From Oscillospiraceae bacterium (lineage in GTDB: Bacteria > Bacillota > Clostridia > Oscillospirales > Oscillospiraceae): DNA of 64,000 nucleotides. The translations under genes and the position numbers were made by a program. The stretch's first letter is position 1; every line of letters starts with the position of its first letter. The stretch spans positions 124,001 through 188,000 of the forward strand of contig JAFRER010000021.1 of the NCBI GenBank assembly GCA_017434755.1, given 5' to 3'. The notes under the pieces were generated by a model, which saw only the letters and a program-made list of their open reading frames with translations, ran no database searches and was not told where the DNA came from. Positions 8,795 to 19,869 of this stretch are shown here, piece after piece.

Positions 8795-10894
8795 TTACAT
8801 GAACTTGCTGAAATTAAAACCAAACTTGTTTGCGTTAACAAGCTGATCCTGCAGATTTTTAGGCATCTCCACGAAATGGCTGGGCTCCATGCTGTATGTT
8901 GCCCTGCCCTGCGTCTTGCTGCGCAGATCGGTGGCATAGCCGAACATCGTTGACAGCGGGACTTTGCTCTCTATGATTGCGGCACCGCTGCGGACATCCG
9001 TTCCGGTTATCTGTCCGCGCCTCGCATTCAGATCGCCGATCACATCTCCCATGTATTCCTCGGGGGCAGTGACCACGACTTTCATGATGGGCTCGAGCAG
9101 TGTAGGATCTGCTTTTTCGCTGGCTTCCTTGAAAGCCATGCTGCCGCAGATCTTGAAGGCGAGCTCCGAAGAATCGACTTCATGGAACGATCCGTCCACA
9201 AGAGTAGCCTTCACATCGACCACCTGATATCCCGCCAGAACACCGGAAAGCATTGCTCCCCGTATTCCTTCATCCACACACGGGATGAATTCCTTCGGGA
9301 TGGCCCCGCCTGTGATCGCACTGACGAACTCATAACCCTTGCCGGGCTCATTGGGTTCGATGGTGAGCTTCACATGCGCGAACTGGCCTTTTCCTCCGGT
9401 CTGTCTGACATATCTCGTATCGGCCGTAGCAGTCCGCTTAATGGTCTCCTTATAAGACACCTGCGGCTTGCCGACGTTCGCCTCCACTCTGAATTCACGA
9501 AGCAGACGGTCAACGATTATCTCAAGATGGAGTTCTCCCATTCCGGCTATGATCGTCTGGCCGGTATCCTCATCGGTCCAGGTTTTGAAAGTGGGGTCTT
9601 CCTCCGACAGTTTCTGCAGAGCGACTGCCATTTTCTCCTGACCGGCTTTGGTCTTGGGCTCAATGGCGACCCGGATGACCGGATCCGGAAATTCCATCGA
9701 TTCGAGGATTATCTGGTGCTTATCATCACACAATGTGTCGCCTGTGGTGGTATTTTTCAGTCCCACAGCCGCGGCGATGTCGCCGGAATAAACACCTTCT
9801 ATGTCTTCTCTGTGGTCTGCGTGCATCTGAAGGATCCTGCCGAATCGCTCGCGCTGTCCCTTGGTGGAATTCATCACCGTTTTCCCTGTCTCCAGTGTAC
9901 CGGAATAGACACGGAAAAAGCTGAGCCTGCCGACGAACGGATCGGTCATGATCTTGAACGCGAGTGCGGAAAAAGGAGCATCGTCATCCGAATGTCTCAC
10001 TTCCGGTTCTCCGCTCTTGGGATTGATGCCTTCTATCGGAGGAATATCCAGCGGAGACGGCATATAATCCACAATCGCGTCAAGGAGCTTCTGCACGCCT
10101 TTGTTTTTGTATGATGTCCCGCAGGTGACCGGAACCATTTTGACCGCAACGGTCGCTTTCCGGATTGCCGCCCGGATCTTATCTGCCGGAACATCTTCGC
10201 CTTCGAGATAAAGCTCCATTATCTCGTCGTCGAAATCGGAAACTGCTTCAAGGAGATTGTTCCGATATTCCTCGGCCAGATCTTTCATATCGTCCGGAAT
10301 GGGTTCCGTACGCATATCCTTGCCGAGGTCATCGTAATACACGCGGGAATTCATATCCACAAGATCGACAATACCTTTGAAGCTGTCTTCAGCTCCGATC
10401 GGCAGTTGTATCGGCACGGCGTTGCATTTGAGTCTGCTTCGGATCATTTCCATCACATGGAAGAAGTCCGCTCCGGTGATATCCATCTTGTTGATGTAGA
10501 TCATCCTCGGAACATTGTAGTGATCCGCCTGTCTCCACACAGTCTCAGACTGAGGCTCGACTCCGCCCTTCGCGCACAGGACCGTCACACATCCGTCAAG
10601 AACTCGAAGCGAGCGCTCGACCTCAGCAGTGAAGTCCACATGGCCCGGGGTGTCGATGATGTTTATGCGGGTATCTCTCCAGAAACAGGTGGTGGCAGCC
10701 GAAGTGATGGTTATTCCTCTCTCCTTCTCCTGCTCCATCCAGTCCATAGTGGCGGTACCCTCATGGGTCTCACCAAGCTTGTAATTGACACCGGTATAGA
10801 AAAGAATACGTTCCGTAGTAGTTGTCTTTCCGGCGTCAATATGAGCCATGATGCCGATATTTCTTGTTTTCTCAAGCGAATATTTCCTGGGCAT
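8795..10894 (-). CDS. fusA: Elongation factor G
   Basis: 699 residues. This GTPase drives translocation of tRNA-mRNA on the ribosome. The P-loop [15 protein letters not shown] (about 18-32), DTPGHVDF and NKMD are intact, and the domain IV/V signature regions ([34 protein letters not shown]) follow in order. AGGAG lies about 6 bases before the ATG. Second-last gene of the str operon; it starts 18 bases after the rpsG stop. Confidence 0.98.
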   Translation of the reverse strand: MPRKYSLEKTRNIGIMAHIDAGKTTTTERILFYTGVNYKLGETHEGTATMDWMEQEKERGITITSAATTCFWRDTRINIIDTPGHVDFTAEVERSLRVLDGCVTVLCAKGGVEPQSETVWRQADHYNVPRMIYINKMDITGADFFHVMEMIRSRLKCNAVPIQLPIGAEDSFKGIVDLVDMNSRVYYDDLGKDMRTEPIPDDMKDLAEEYRNNLLEAVSDFDDEIMELYLEGEDVPADKIRAAIRKATVAVKMVPVTCGTSYKNKGVQKLLDAIVDYMPSPLDIPPIEGINPKSGEPEVRHSDDDAPFSALAFKIMTDPFVGRLSFFRVYSGTLETGKTVMNSTKGQRERFGRILQMHADHREDIEGVYSGDIAAAVGLKNTTTGDTLCDDKHQIILESMEFPDPVIRVAIEPKTKAGQEKMAVALQKLSEEDPTFKTWTDEDTGQTIIAGMGELHLEIIVDRLLREFRVEANVGKPQVSYKETIKRTATADTRYVRQTGGKGQFAHVKLTIEPNEPGKGYEFVSAITGGAIPKEFIPCVDEGIRGAMLSGVLAGYQVVDVKATLVDGSFHEVDSSELAFKICGSMAFKEASEKADPTLLEPIMKVVVTAPEEYMGDVIGDLNARRGQITGTDVRSGAAIIESKVPLSTMFGYATDLRSKTQGRATYSMEPSHFVEMPKNLQDQLVNANKFGFNFSKFM

Positions 10895-10912
10895 GGAATT
10901 CTCCTGAAAAAA

Positions 10913-11383
10913 TTACCATCTGAAATGCGCAAAAGCCTTGTTGGCTTCGGCATTCTTGTGCATGTCTTCGCGTTTTTTGACCGCGGAACCGAGATTGTTG
11001 CATGCATCCATGATCTCTCCTGCGAGACGCTCCTTCATCGTCTTCTCACCGCGCTTGCGTGCGTAATCGACAAGCCAGCGAAGTGCGAGAGTCTGACGAC
11101 GGGCAGGTCTGACCTCGATAGGCACCTGGTAGGTTGCACCGCCGACACGACGGGCCTTTACCTCCAGCTGAGGCATGATGTTGTTCATGGCCTCGGTGAA
11201 TGCATCAAGAGGTTCTTTTCCGGTCTTTTCCTTGATGATGTCGAAGGCACCGTAGACTACCTTCTGAGCAACACCCTTCTTGCCGTCCAGCATAACACCG
11301 TTGATGAGCTTGGTCACCAGAATGCTGTTATACAGAGGATCAGGCAATATTTCTCTCTTGGGAACATTACCTCTTCTGGGCAC
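10913..11383 (-). CDS. rpsG: 30S ribosomal protein S7
   Basis: 156 residues beginning (GTG)[15 protein letters not shown], the conserved S7 start. The GTG at 11381-11383 is preceded by AAGGAGGG with 7 bases spacing; an upstream in-frame ATG at 11401 lies before that ribosome binding site and is rejected. S7 nucleates assembly of the 30S head and contacts tRNA at the E site. Conserved KPVVYGAFD-like and [16 protein letters not shown] blocks are present. In many bacteria S7 also represses its own operon; nothing here shows whether that holds. Confidence 0.97.
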   Translation of the reverse strand: MPRRGNVPKREILPDPLYNSILVTKLINGVMLDGKKGVAQKVVYGAFDIIKEKTGKEPLDAFTEAMNNIMPQLEVKARRVGGATYQVPIEVRPARRQTLALRWLVDYARKRGEKTMKERLAGEIMDACNNLGSAVKKREDMHKNAEANKAFAHFRW

Positions 11384-11505
11384 GTTTCTTCCCTCCTTCA
11401 TTAAAAAATGGATTCACAGGTACTCGGAACTGACATCCGTCAGCACCGTCTGCGCCCCGAGGTTTATCTATGATAAACGACAGGGCAAATCTGCCGCTGT
11501 TCGGA

Positions 11506-11931
11506 TTATTTCTTCTTAGCAGCTTTCGGTCTCTTTGCGCCGTACTTGGAACGACCCTGCATACGATTGGCGACGCCCTGGGCATCGAGTGTACCGCGGA
11601 TGATGTGGTAACGGACACCAGGAAGGTCCTTGACACGGCCGCCACGGATCATGACCACGGAGTGCTCCTGCAGATTGTGGCCGATGCCGGGGATGTATGC
11701 GGTGACTTCGTATCCATTAGTGAGACGCACACGGGCGATCTTACGCAGAGCGGAGTTAGGCTTCTTGGGGGTGGATGTACGGACGGCCGTGCATACGCCT
11801 CTCTTCTGCGGAGAACTCTGGTTGGTCTCTCTGTTCTTCAGAGTGTTCAAGCCTTTCTGCATTGCAGGGGACGTGGACTTGTAAGAGACCTTTTCTCTGC
11901 CTTTTCTCACCAATTGGTTAAAGGTCGGCAT
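11506..11931 (-). CDS. rpsL: 30S ribosomal protein S12
   Basis: 141 residues, with the Firmicutes-type insertion between the N-terminus and PQKRGVCT. It is a decoding-centre protein. The two loops where streptomycin-resistance changes occur are wild type: [11 protein letters not shown] and [18 protein letters not shown] lies 6-7 bases before the ATG. First gene of the str operon, with a 100-base gap to rpsG. Confidence 0.98.
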   Translation of the reverse strand: MPTFNQLVRKGREKVSYKSTSPAMQKGLNTLKNRETNQSSPQKRGVCTAVRTSTPKKPNSALRKIARVRLTNGYEVTAYIPGIGHNLQEHSVVMIRGGRVKDLPGVRYHIIRGTLDAQGVANRMQGRSKYGAKRPKAAKKK

Positions 11932-12042
11932 TTCTTTCCTCCTTTCTTCAAAAATAGATCAAACCATCGGAAAACCGAGGTTTTTCAGTGCTTTACCGCG
12001 CACTTTCCGGAAAAAGGGCGCAATAATGCCACGCAATTGGAG

Positions 12043-12071
12043 ATTTTAGCACATGTCACAAATTTAGTCAA
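12043..12071 (-). promoter_or_regulatory. str operon promoter (rpsL-rpsG-fusA-tuf)
   Basis: Minus strand: TTGACT (12066-12071), 17 bases, TAAAAT (12043-12048). The hexamers are identical to those of the rpoB promoter in this window. It leaves a leader of about 105 bases before rpsL. Confidence 0.88.
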
Positions 12072-12120
12072 GAAATTTCGTTAAAAAATACAGTTTTTTG
12101 AGCCGGCGGAAAAGGCCGGA

Positions 12121-12148
12121 AAACGGAGCCTTTACAGGCTCCGTTTTT
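12121..12148. terminator. Terminator of the rpoBC operon
   Basis: AACGGAGCC (12122-12130), loop TTTACA, GGCTCCGTT (12137-12145) with T-runs on both strands, 20 bases past the rpoC stop codon. Confidence 0.85.
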
Positions 12149-12167
12149 GGATAATGATTCTGTTGGA

Positions 12168-15100
12168 TCAGAGTGCGTTGGTCTTACCCACGAGGGCGGA
12201 CAGATCGACATACTCCACCTCGTCGGCGGCACTGTCATCGGTCTCGTCCTCGAACTCACGGTACATCTCAAGTCCGCTTCCTGCGGGGATGAGTTTTCCT
12301 ATGATGACGTTCTCCTTCAGGCCGATGAGATGGTCGACCTTGCCCTTAATAGCGGCTTCCGTGAGGACCTTTGTGGTCTCTTGGAAGGATGCGGCGGACA
12401 TCCAGCTGTCAGTTGCAAGGGAAGCCTTTGTGATGCCCATCAGCAGCTGGGTGTAGGTCGCCTTGCTCAGTCCCTCTTCACCGGCTGCCTGCCGCTCGGC
12501 GATCTTTTTATTCTCCTCGCGGATCTGCGAGATATCCGCATTGGAGCCGGAAAGAAGGCTGGTGGAACCGGCATCCTCCACTCTCACCTTCCGCATCATC
12601 TGGCGGACGATGACCTCGATATGCTTGTCGTTGATATCGACGCCCTGCTGACGGTAGACCTTCTGGACCTCTCTCGTGATGTAGCTGCGGACGCCCTGAC
12701 GGCCGAACTCATCATCGTTCACGCCGCGGATTGCCAGCACATCATGCGGGTTGAGCGCACCGGAAGTGAGCTCCTGACCCCTGTCCACATGATCTCCGTT
12801 GTGGACGAGAATGCTGGAGTTGTGCGTGACCTTGTATACTCTGGTCTCGCCCTCCTCTTCGTTGGTGACCGTGATGGCATAGATGGCGCCTTTCTTCTCC
12901 TCTTCGATCGAGATCGTTCCGGAAATCTCGGAAAGCACTGCCATTCTCTTGGGCTTTCTGGCTTCAAACAGTTCCTCGACACGGGGGAGACCCTGTGTAA
13001 TGTCGTCACCGGCAACGCCGCCCGTATGGAAGGTTCGCATCGTCAGCTGCGTGCCCGGCTCACCGATGGATTGAGCCGCGATGACGCCGACAGCCTCGCC
13101 CGCATTGACCGGCTTTCCGGTGGCAAGGTTCACGCCGTAGCACTTGGAGCAGACGCCGTGGATAGCGTTGCATGTCAGAACGCTGCGGATATACACCCTG
13201 TGGATACCGTGGCTCTCAAGGACAGCCGCATCTTCCGCAACGAGCATATGATCGGTATCGAAGAGGACCTCGCCGGTCTCGGGATCGGTAACGGGAACAG
13301 CCGGGAATCTGCCGTTGATTGCAGTGGCGAAATCCTTTATGATCTGACCTCTCTCGTAGAGTTCGGAGGCCCAGACACCTTCATCAGTGCCGCAGTCGCG
13401 CTCACGGATTATGACATCCTGACATACGTCGACCATACGTCTGGTAAGGTAACCGGAGTCCGCGGTACGCAGAGCGGTATCGGCCATTCCTTTTCTCGCG
13501 CCTCTGGTAGAGATGAAGTATTCCAGAACGGAAAGGCCTTCACGGAAGTTGGATTTGATGGGGATCTCGATGGTCTTACCGGAAGTGTTCGCCATCAGTC
13601 CGCGCATACCGGCGAGCTGACGGATCTGGTTCATGGAACCACGGGCGCCGGAGTTTGCCATCATATAGATCGGGTTGAACTCGTCGAGGCAGTCCTGCAG
13701 AGCGTTGGTGACATCCTTGGTGGTGTTCTCCCATTCCTGAACGACAAGACGGTAGCGCTCATCCTCTGTGATGTAGCCGCGCTTGTACTGACGCTCTATA
13801 TTGATGACTTCTTCCTCTGTTTTCTGAATAAGTGCCCTCTTCACATCGGGAACGGTCATGTCCGCGACGGAGATCGTGATAGCTCCCTTAGTGGAGTATT
13901 TGTATCCCATAGCTTTGATGCTGTCGAGCACTTCAGCGGAAATGGTGAAACCGTATTTCTGGATGCAGCGGTCGATGATATCTCCCAGCTGTTTTTTGCC
14001 GACCTGGAAGTCTATTTCAAAGCGGAATGCCTCGTCTGGATCGCTGCGATCGACGTAGCCCAGATCCTGCGGGATGGGCTCATTGAAGATGATGCGTCCG
14101 ACTGTGGTGCTGATCACCTTCTGCTTCTCCACACCGTCAAAGGTTTTGGTCACGCGAAGGCGGATCGGGGCATGCAGACCAACATCTCCCTCCTGATAGG
14201 CCATGATGGCTTCATTGGCATCACGGAAGCAGAGCAGGGATTTATAAGTGGCTGCGGTAAGTCCGTTCGCTTTCGCTTTCAGATTGGTCTCATAGACCAC
14301 ATCGCCGTCGTAGACCGCTCCGGAAGTGAGCCCGGTCTCGCCCGGATCATCAACGAGCACCTGCTCAGCGCCCTTTTCCTCTTTTCCGATACGTTCCATG
14401 GTGAGGTAGTATGATCCGAGGATCATGTCCTGCGTAGGAACGGTGACCGGATGTCCATCCTGGGGCCGGAGAAGGTTGTTCGCGGAGAGCATAAGGATCC
14501 TTGCCTCAGCCTGCGCTTCGGCGGAAAGCGGGACGTGGATGGCCATCTGATCTCCGTCAAAGTCCGCATTGTAGGCTGTGCAGACCAGAGGATGGAGCCG
14601 CAGAGCGCGTCCTTCCACAAGGATGGGCTCGAAAGCCTGGATACCGAGACGGTGAAGAGTAGGCGCGCGGTTGAGCAGCACCGGGTGTTCCTTGATAACA
14701 TACTCCAGCGCGTCCCAGACCTTGTCGTTCTGGCGGTCCACCATCTTCTTGGCGGATTTGATGTTGTTGGCGTCGCCGTCATCGACGAGCTTCTTCATGA
14801 CAAAGGGTCTGAAGAGCTCTATCGCCATCTCCTTGGGCACGCCGCACTGGTAGATCTTGAGATCCGGTCCGACGACGATAACGGAACGGCCGGAATAGTC
14901 GACACGTTTGCCGAGCAGGTTCTGGCGGAATCTTCCCTGCTTGCCCTTGAGCATGTCGGAAAGAGACTTGAGCGCTCTGGAGTTGGCTCCGGTCACGGCG
15001 CGGCCGCGTCTGCCGTTGTCGATCAGAGCGTCAACGGCCTCCTGCAGCATACGCTTTTCATTGCGCACGATGATGTCGGGCGCATTGAGCTGGAGCAGCC

Positions 15101-15905
15101 TCTTGAGACGGTTGTTCCGGTTGATGACTCTGCGATATAGATCGTTCAGATCGCTGGTGGCGTATCTGCCGCCGTCCAGCGGGACCATCGGGCGGATCTC
15201 CGGCGGGATGACGGGCAGGATGTCAATGATCATCCACTCCGGTCTGTTTCCGCTTGAGCGGAACGCTTCCACACACTCTATGCGCTTTACGAGCTTGGCC
15301 TTTTTCTGGCCGCTGGCCTTCTCAAGTTCCTCATGGAGCTGCGTGGAGAGCTGGTCCAGATCGATTTGCTGGAGAAGCTCCTTAATGGCCTCGGCGCCTA
15401 TGCCGGCCTTGAAATCGTCCTCATACTTCTCACGCATGTCCCTGTACTCGCGCTCGGTGAGTATCTGGCAGCGCTGGAGAGGCGTATAGCCGGGATCTAT
15501 CACGATGTAGCTCGCGAAATAAAGCACCTTTTCAAGATACCGGGGAGTAAGGTCGAGCATGAGCCCCATACGGCTCGGGATGCCCTTGAAGTACCAGATA
15601 TGCGATACGGGAGCGGCAAGTTCGATATGTCCCATGCGCTCGCGGCGTACCTTGCTGCGTGTGACCTCGACTCCGCAGCGGTCGCAGATCTTGCCCTTAT
15701 AGCGGATCTTCTTGTATTTTCCGCAGTGGCATTCCCAGTCCTTGGTAGGTCCGAAGATGCGCTCACAGAAAAGGCCGTCGCGCTCGGGCTTAAGGGTACG
15801 GTAGTTTATGGTCTCGGGTTTCTTTACCTCTCCGTATGACCAGGAAAGGATCTGCTCAGGGGAGGCTATACCGATCTGAATGGCGTCAAACGGTGCGTAG
15901 CTCAT
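12168..15905 (-). CDS. rpoC: RNA polymerase beta-prime subunit
   Basis: 1245 residues. The N-terminal zinc finger has C59, C61, C74 and C77; the catalytic magnesium loop [10 protein letters not shown] is intact; a second zinc site (RDCGTDEG and [11 protein letters not shown]) lies near residue 800-900. Conserved [19 protein letters not shown] and [13 protein letters not shown] blocks are present. The start ATG follows the rpoB stop with no gap (TAA then ATG), and its ribosome binding site GGAGG is inside the rpoB end, so translation is coupled. Confidence 0.98.
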   Translation of the reverse strand: MSYAPFDAIQIGIASPEQILSWSYGEVKKPETINYRTLKPERDGLFCERIFGPTKDWECHCGKYKKIRYKGKICDRCGVEVTRSKVRRERMGHIELAAPVSHIWYFKGIPSRMGLMLDLTPRYLEKVLYFASYIVIDPGYTPLQRCQILTEREYRDMREKYEDDFKAGIGAEAIKELLQQIDLDQLSTQLHEELEKASGQKKAKLVKRIECVEAFRSSGNRPEWMIIDILPVIPPEIRPMVPLDGGRYATSDLNDLYRRVINRNNRLKRLLQLNAPDIIVRNEKRMLQEAVDALIDNGRRGRAVTGANSRALKSLSDMLKGKQGRFRQNLLGKRVDYSGRSVIVVGPDLKIYQCGVPKEMAIELFRPFVMKKLVDDGDANNIKSAKKMVDRQNDKVWDALEYVIKEHPVLLNRAPTLHRLGIQAFEPILVEGRALRLHPLVCTAYNADFDGDQMAIHVPLSAEAQAEARILMLSANNLLRPQDGHPVTVPTQDMILGSYYLTMERIGKEEKGAEQVLVDDPGETGLTSGAVYDGDVVYETNLKAKANGLTAATYKSLLCFRDANEAIMAYQEGDVGLHAPIRLRVTKTFDGVEKQKVISTTVGRIIFNEPIPQDLGYVDRSDPDEAFRFEIDFQVGKKQLGDIIDRCIQKYGFTISAEVLDSIKAMGYKYSTKGAITISVADMTVPDVKRALIQKTEEEVINIERQYKRGYITEDERYRLVVQEWENTTKDVTNALQDCLDEFNPIYMMANSGARGSMNQIRQLAGMRGLMANTSGKTIEIPIKSNFREGLSVLEYFISTRGARKGMADTALRTADSGYLTRRMVDVCQDVIIRERDCGTDEGVWASELYERGQIIKDFATAINGRFPAVPVTDPETGEVLFDTDHMLVAEDAAVLESHGIHRVYIRSVLTCNAIHGVCSKCYGVNLATGKPVNAGEAVGVIAAQSIGEPGTQLTMRTFHTGGVAGDDITQGLPRVEELFEARKPKRMAVLSEISGTISIEEEKKGAIYAITVTNEEEGETRVYKVTHNSSILVHNGDHVDRGQELTSGALNPHDVLAIRGVNDDEFGRQGVRSYITREVQKVYRQQGVDINDKHIEVIVRQMMRKVRVEDAGSTSLLSGSNADISQIREENKKIAERQAAGEEGLSKATYTQLLMGITKASLATDSWMSAASFQETTKVLTEAAIKGKVDHLIGLKENVIIGKLIPAGSGLEMYREFEDETDDSAADEVEYVDLSALVGKTNAL

Positions 15906-18900
15906 TTACATATCCTCCTCACTGTAATCGTCAGTATAGTCCGCATCGAACGCATCCTCCGGGACATCCTCAATGAAGTAGCCCTCGGATTCAAGTTCGT
16001 CGTCACTGGCGGAAACGAATTCCTCGTCCTTGAAGCCGGGAATGAGATCATCATCCTCATCATCCTTGAGTTCGATCTCGTTTCCGCTCTTATCGAGGAC
16101 TTTGACGTTGAGGCAGAGGCTTTGAAGTTCTTTCACAAGGACTTTGAAGCTCTCGGGAACGCCGGGCTGCGGGATGTTGTTGCCCTTTACGATGGCTTCA
16201 TAGGTTTTTACTCTTCCGGTGACATCGTCGGACTTCACCGTAAGGATCTCCTGCAGCGTATAGGCAGCGCCGTACGCTTCGAGGGCCCAGACTTCCATCT
16301 CACCGAAGCGCTGTCCGCCGAACTGGGCTTTGCCGCCCAGAGGCTGCTGGGTGACAAGGCTGTATGGTCCGGTGGAACGGGCGTGGATCTTGTCGTCAAC
16401 GAGGTGGTGCAGCTTGAGGAAGTATACCCAGCCGACGGTGACGTCGTTATCGAACTTCTCGCCGGTACGGCCGTCGTACATCACACTCTTGCCGTCTTCG
16501 CGGAGTCCTGCGGATTTGAGCGTATTGCGGATGGTCGTCTCGGTGGCGCCGTTGAACACGGGGGTCGCCACTTTCCAGCCGAGCGCCTGCGCGGCGTAGC
16601 CGAGGTGGACCTCAAGGACTTGTCCGATATTCATACGGGACGGAACGCCCAGAGGGTTGAGAACGATGTCGAGCGGGGTGCCGTCAGGCAGATAGGGCAT
16701 ATCTTCACGCGGAAGAATGCGTGAGACAACGCCCTTGTTGCCGTGGCGTCCGGCCATCTTGTCGCCGACGGAGATCTTTCTCTTCTGCGCGATGTACACG
16801 CGGACGACCTCGCTCACGCCGGGGGACATCTCATCGCCGTTTTCACGGGTGAACACCTTCACGTCGACAACGATGCCGCTCTCGCCGTGAGGGACCTTCA
16901 GGGAGGTATCCCTGACTTCCCTTGACTTCTCGCCGAAGATCGCGCGGAGCAGTCTCTCTTCCGCGGTAAGATCAGTCTCACCCTTGGGGGTGACCTTGCC
17001 GACGAGTATGTCGCCCGCGGTCACTTCCGCACCGATCATGATGATGCCGCGCTCGTCCAGATACTTGAGCGCATCGTCGCCGACGCCCGGGATATCCCTT
17101 GTGATCTCTTCGGGACCGAGCTTGGTATCGCGGGAGTTGCACTCGTATTCCTCTATATGGATAGATGTGAACACATCCTCCATGACAAGGCGCTCATTGA
17201 GCAGGATGGCATCTTCGTAGTTGTAGCCTTCCCAGTTCATATATCCGACAAGGATGTTCTTGCCGAGAGAAAGCTCACCGTCTGCAGTGCTGGGTCCGTC
17301 AGCAAGGACATCGCCTTCGCTGACCCTCTCCCCCGGAACGACCACAGGACGCTGATTGAAGCAGGTGCCCTGGTTGGAGCGGGAGAACTTGATGAGGTTG
17401 TAATCCTTCACATTGCCGTCATCATAACGAACGGTGATGTTGCAGGAATCCACTCTCGTTACAACGCCTTCGCCCTCCGCCATGACGCAGACCCCGGAGT
17501 CGACGGCACACTTGTGCTCGATGCCGGTGGCAACGATCGGAGCTTCAGTTGTCATGAGAGGCACAGCCTGTCTCTGCATGTTCGCTCCCATGAGGGCGCG
17601 GTTGGCGTCGTCGTTCTCCAGGAAGGGGATCATCGCAGTGGCGATGGACACCATCATCTTCGGGGAGATGTCTATATAATCGACTTCCTCGCGGTTGACC
17701 TCGATGGTATCGTTCCTGTGACGGCAGATGACACGTTTGTTGATGAGGTAACCGTTCTCGTCGACCGGCTCGCTCGCCTGGCAGACGATGAACTCGTCCT
17801 CTCTGTCAGCAGTCATGTACTCGACCTCGTCGGTGAGCCTGCCGGAGGGCTTTTCGATCCTGCGGTACGGTGTCTCGAGGAAACCGTACTTGTTGACACG
17901 GGCATAGGACGCCAGATAGCTTATAAGTCCGATGTTCGGGCCTTCAGGAGTCTCTATCGGGCAGAGACGGCCGTAGTGACTGTAGTGGACGTCACGAACG
18001 TCGAAGCTGGCGCGCTCGCGGGAGAGGCCGCCGGGTCCGAGAGCGGACATACGGCGCTTGTGTGTGAGCTCGGAGAGCGGGTTGGTCTGATCCATGAACT
18101 GGCTCAGCGGGCTGGAACCGAAGAATTCCTTTATGGCCGCGGTGACCGGGCGGATGTTGATCAGACTCTGCGGCGTGACGATATCGAGATCCTGCAGGGT
18201 CATCCTCTCGCGGATCACACGCTCCATGCGTGAGAAGCCGATACGGAACTGGTTCTGCAGCAGCTCACCGACACAGCGCACACGGCGGTTTCCGAGATGG
18301 TCTATATCATCGGGGGAACCGATATTGTAAGCAATGCCATTGAGGTAGTTCACGGACGAGAAAATATCATCGGCGATGATGTGGCGCGGGATAAGCAGAT
18401 CGATGCTGTTCCGGACGGCATCCTTCAGCGCATCGCCCTCATACTGCTCGAGGAGGTTCCTGAGGATGATCCAGCGCACCTTTTCAGTGACACCGCATTC
18501 TTCCGGATCGAAATCCACAAAGTGGGACATATCCACCATGCCGTTGGAAAACACGCGCACCCTTGTTCCGTTCACGTCAAGGAACACATCGAGCACGCCG
18601 CACTTTTCGAGCTGTCTGCCCTTTTCCTTGCTGATGGTCTCGCCGGCCTCGGCGATGATCTCTCCGGTGGCGGGGTCGGTGACCGGCTCCGCGAGCCGGA
18701 AGCCGACTACGCGCGGGTAGAGTGCGAGTTTCTTATTGAATTTATAGCGGCCCACTGCGGAGATGTCGTAGCGGCGGTGGTCATAGAACAGGCCTTCAAG
18801 CAGGGTCTCCGAAGACTCGACGGTCGGGGGATCGCCCGGACGGAGCTTGCGGTAGATCTCAATAAGACACTCTTCGCGGCTGATGGCAGTGTCCTTATCG

Positions 18901-19634
18901 AGAGTGGAAACGATGCGGACATCGTTTCCGAATATCTCTTTGAGCCGCTCGCTGGTGACCGCGCCCACGGCAGTCTCGTTATCGGGGATGCAGCTGAGCC
19001 ACGTGGCGGGCATGTCTTCCTTGAAGGCGCCCATGGCCTTGAGGAGCCAGGTGATGGGGAGCTTGCGGTTCTTGTCGATGCGGACATAGAACACATCGTT
19101 CAGGTCCGTCTCATACTCCAGCCACGCCCCGTGATAGGGGATGACCGTGGCGGCGTAGAGGTTGTTGAGGGACTTGTCCGTGGTCTTGTCGAAATACACA
19201 CCGGGAGAGCGTACCATCTGGGAGACGATGACGCGCTCCGCGCCGTTGATCACGAAGGTTCCGGACGGGGTCATGAGCGGGAAGTCGCCCATGAAGATGT
19301 CCTGCTCCTTGATCTCCTCGGTCTCCTTGTTGCGCAGGCATACCCGCACCTTGAGGGGAGCCGCGTAGGTGGCGTCTCTGGCCTTGCATTCCTCGATGGT
19401 GTACTTGCCCTCTTCGTTCATGGAATAATCCACGAAGCTGAGCTCCAGATTTCCGGAATAGTCCGTAACGGCCTCGGTATCCCTGAACACCTCGCGCAGG
19501 CCGGTATTGAGGAACCACTGATAGCTGCTCTTCTGGATCTCCAGAAGGTTGGGCATATCTTGGATCTCCTCGGTCCTGGCGAAGCTCATCCTTGTGGTTT
19601 TGCCGTACTGTTTTTCCTTGACTGTCTGTGACAT
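15906..19634 (-). CDS. rpoB: RNA polymerase beta subunit
   Basis: 1242 residues. The rifampicin pocket reads [20 protein letters not shown], with the usual resistance positions D516, H526 and S531 (E. coli numbering) wild type and a proline where E. coli has Q510. The C-terminal clamp region ([27 protein letters not shown] in two blocks) is conserved. The last 50 residues form an acidic tail (DDEDDD through YSEEDM) not seen in E. coli. AAGGAG lies 9 bases before the ATG. Unlike the common arrangement, no rplKAJL genes precede it; a divergent membrane glycosyltransferase does. Confidence 0.98.
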   Translation of the reverse strand: MSQTVKEKQYGKTTRMSFARTEEIQDMPNLLEIQKSSYQWFLNTGLREVFRDTEAVTDYSGNLELSFVDYSMNEEGKYTIEECKARDATYAAPLKVRVCLRNKETEEIKEQDIFMGDFPLMTPSGTFVINGAERVIVSQMVRSPGVYFDKTTDKSLNNLYAATVIPYHGAWLEYETDLNDVFYVRIDKNRKLPITWLLKAMGAFKEDMPATWLSCIPDNETAVGAVTSERLKEIFGNDVRIVSTLDKDTAISREECLIEIYRKLRPGDPPTVESSETLLEGLFYDHRRYDISAVGRYKFNKKLALYPRVVGFRLAEPVTDPATGEIIAEAGETISKEKGRQLEKCGVLDVFLDVNGTRVRVFSNGMVDMSHFVDFDPEECGVTEKVRWIILRNLLEQYEGDALKDAVRNSIDLLIPRHIIADDIFSSVNYLNGIAYNIGSPDDIDHLGNRRVRCVGELLQNQFRIGFSRMERVIRERMTLQDLDIVTPQSLINIRPVTAAIKEFFGSSPLSQFMDQTNPLSELTHKRRMSALGPGGLSRERASFDVRDVHYSHYGRLCPIETPEGPNIGLISYLASYARVNKYGFLETPYRRIEKPSGRLTDEVEYMTADREDEFIVCQASEPVDENGYLINKRVICRHRNDTIEVNREEVDYIDISPKMMVSIATAMIPFLENDDANRALMGANMQRQAVPLMTTEAPIVATGIEHKCAVDSGVCVMAEGEGVVTRVDSCNITVRYDDGNVKDYNLIKFSRSNQGTCFNQRPVVVPGERVSEGDVLADGPSTADGELSLGKNILVGYMNWEGYNYEDAILLNERLVMEDVFTSIHIEEYECNSRDTKLGPEEITRDIPGVGDDALKYLDERGIIMIGAEVTAGDILVGKVTPKGETDLTAEERLLRAIFGEKSREVRDTSLKVPHGESGIVVDVKVFTRENGDEMSPGVSEVVRVYIAQKRKISVGDKMAGRHGNKGVVSRILPREDMPYLPDGTPLDIVLNPLGVPSRMNIGQVLEVHLGYAAQALGWKVATPVFNGATETTIRNTLKSAGLREDGKSVMYDGRTGEKFDNDVTVGWVYFLKLHHLVDDKIHARSTGPYSLVTQQPLGGKAQFGGQRFGEMEVWALEAYGAAYTLQEILTVKSDDVTGRVKTYEAIVKGNNIPQPGVPESFKVLVKELQSLCLNVKVLDKSGNEIELKDDEDDDLIPGFKDEEFVSASDDELESEGYFIEDVPEDAFDADYTDDYSEEDM

Positions 19635-19706
19635 TCCTGCATTCTCCTTATCCGATAGTCAGAAATCGAACGCCCGGGTGCGTTTATATTATCTTGTCTC
19701 CGGGTG

Positions 19707-19735
19707 TTGAAAAAAATGGTCTCGGATGCTACAAT
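19707..19735 (+). promoter_or_regulatory. Rightward sigma-A promoter inside the rpoB leader
   Basis: TTGAAA (19707-19712), 17 bases, TACAAT (19730-19735). Expected start about 19742. It faces the rpoB promoter, so the two transcripts overlap for about 40 bases. It serves either the glycosyltransferase gene at 19870 or a short RNA ending at 19849. Confidence 0.75.
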
Positions 19736-19789
19736 AACTTTGTTAAGAAGGAGGAGAGTTTTCCCTCCTTTTCGCGCACATAGCAAACT

Positions 19790-19818
19790 ATTTTAACATT
19801 ATATTTTTTGAAAGTCAA
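19790..19818 (-). promoter_or_regulatory. rpoBC promoter
   Basis: Minus strand: TTGACT (19813-19818), 17 bases, TAAAAT (19790-19795). Leader of about 148 bases to rpoB; the leader begins with the AAGGAGG/CCTCCTT hairpin read from the other side. Confidence 0.88.
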
Positions 19819-19825
19819 GATACTT

Positions 19826-19849
19826 ATGCGGTCAATGACCGCATTTTTT
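19826..19849 (+). terminator. Hairpin with T-run between the rpoB promoter and the glycosyltransferase gene
   Basis: ATGCGGTCA (19826-19834) and TGACCGCAT (19836-19844) form a near-perfect palindrome followed by T6 on the plus strand. It could terminate or attenuate the rightward transcript; it also lies immediately upstream of the rpoB -35 box, so a role as an operator is possible. Confidence 0.65.
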
Positions 19850-19869
19850 GTTAGCCGAGGCAGAATGCT

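Larger units (their letters stand above)
19742..19849 (+). ncRNA. Candidate short RNA or attenuated leader, antisense to the rpoB 5' leader
   Basis: From the predicted start of the rightward promoter to a strong hairpin plus T-run is about 108 bases. It contains an AAGGAGG...CCTCCTT hairpin (about 19748-19770), then AT-rich sequence. No convincing open reading frame fits inside. It could be a free small RNA or the 5' leader of the glycosyltransferase gene with an attenuator just before the gene. Confidence 0.4.

Noticed and set aside
12147-14414. A 755-codon open frame on the plus strand opposite rpoC
   Set aside because: It is the antisense shadow of a GC-rich, highly conserved gene; its translation has no recognisable domain and no promoter or ribosome binding site of note.
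11506-19634. Streptomycin or rifampicin resistance changes in rpsL or rpoB
   Set aside because: S12 TPKKPNS and GGRVKDLPG loops and RpoB positions 516, 526 and 531 are wild type.
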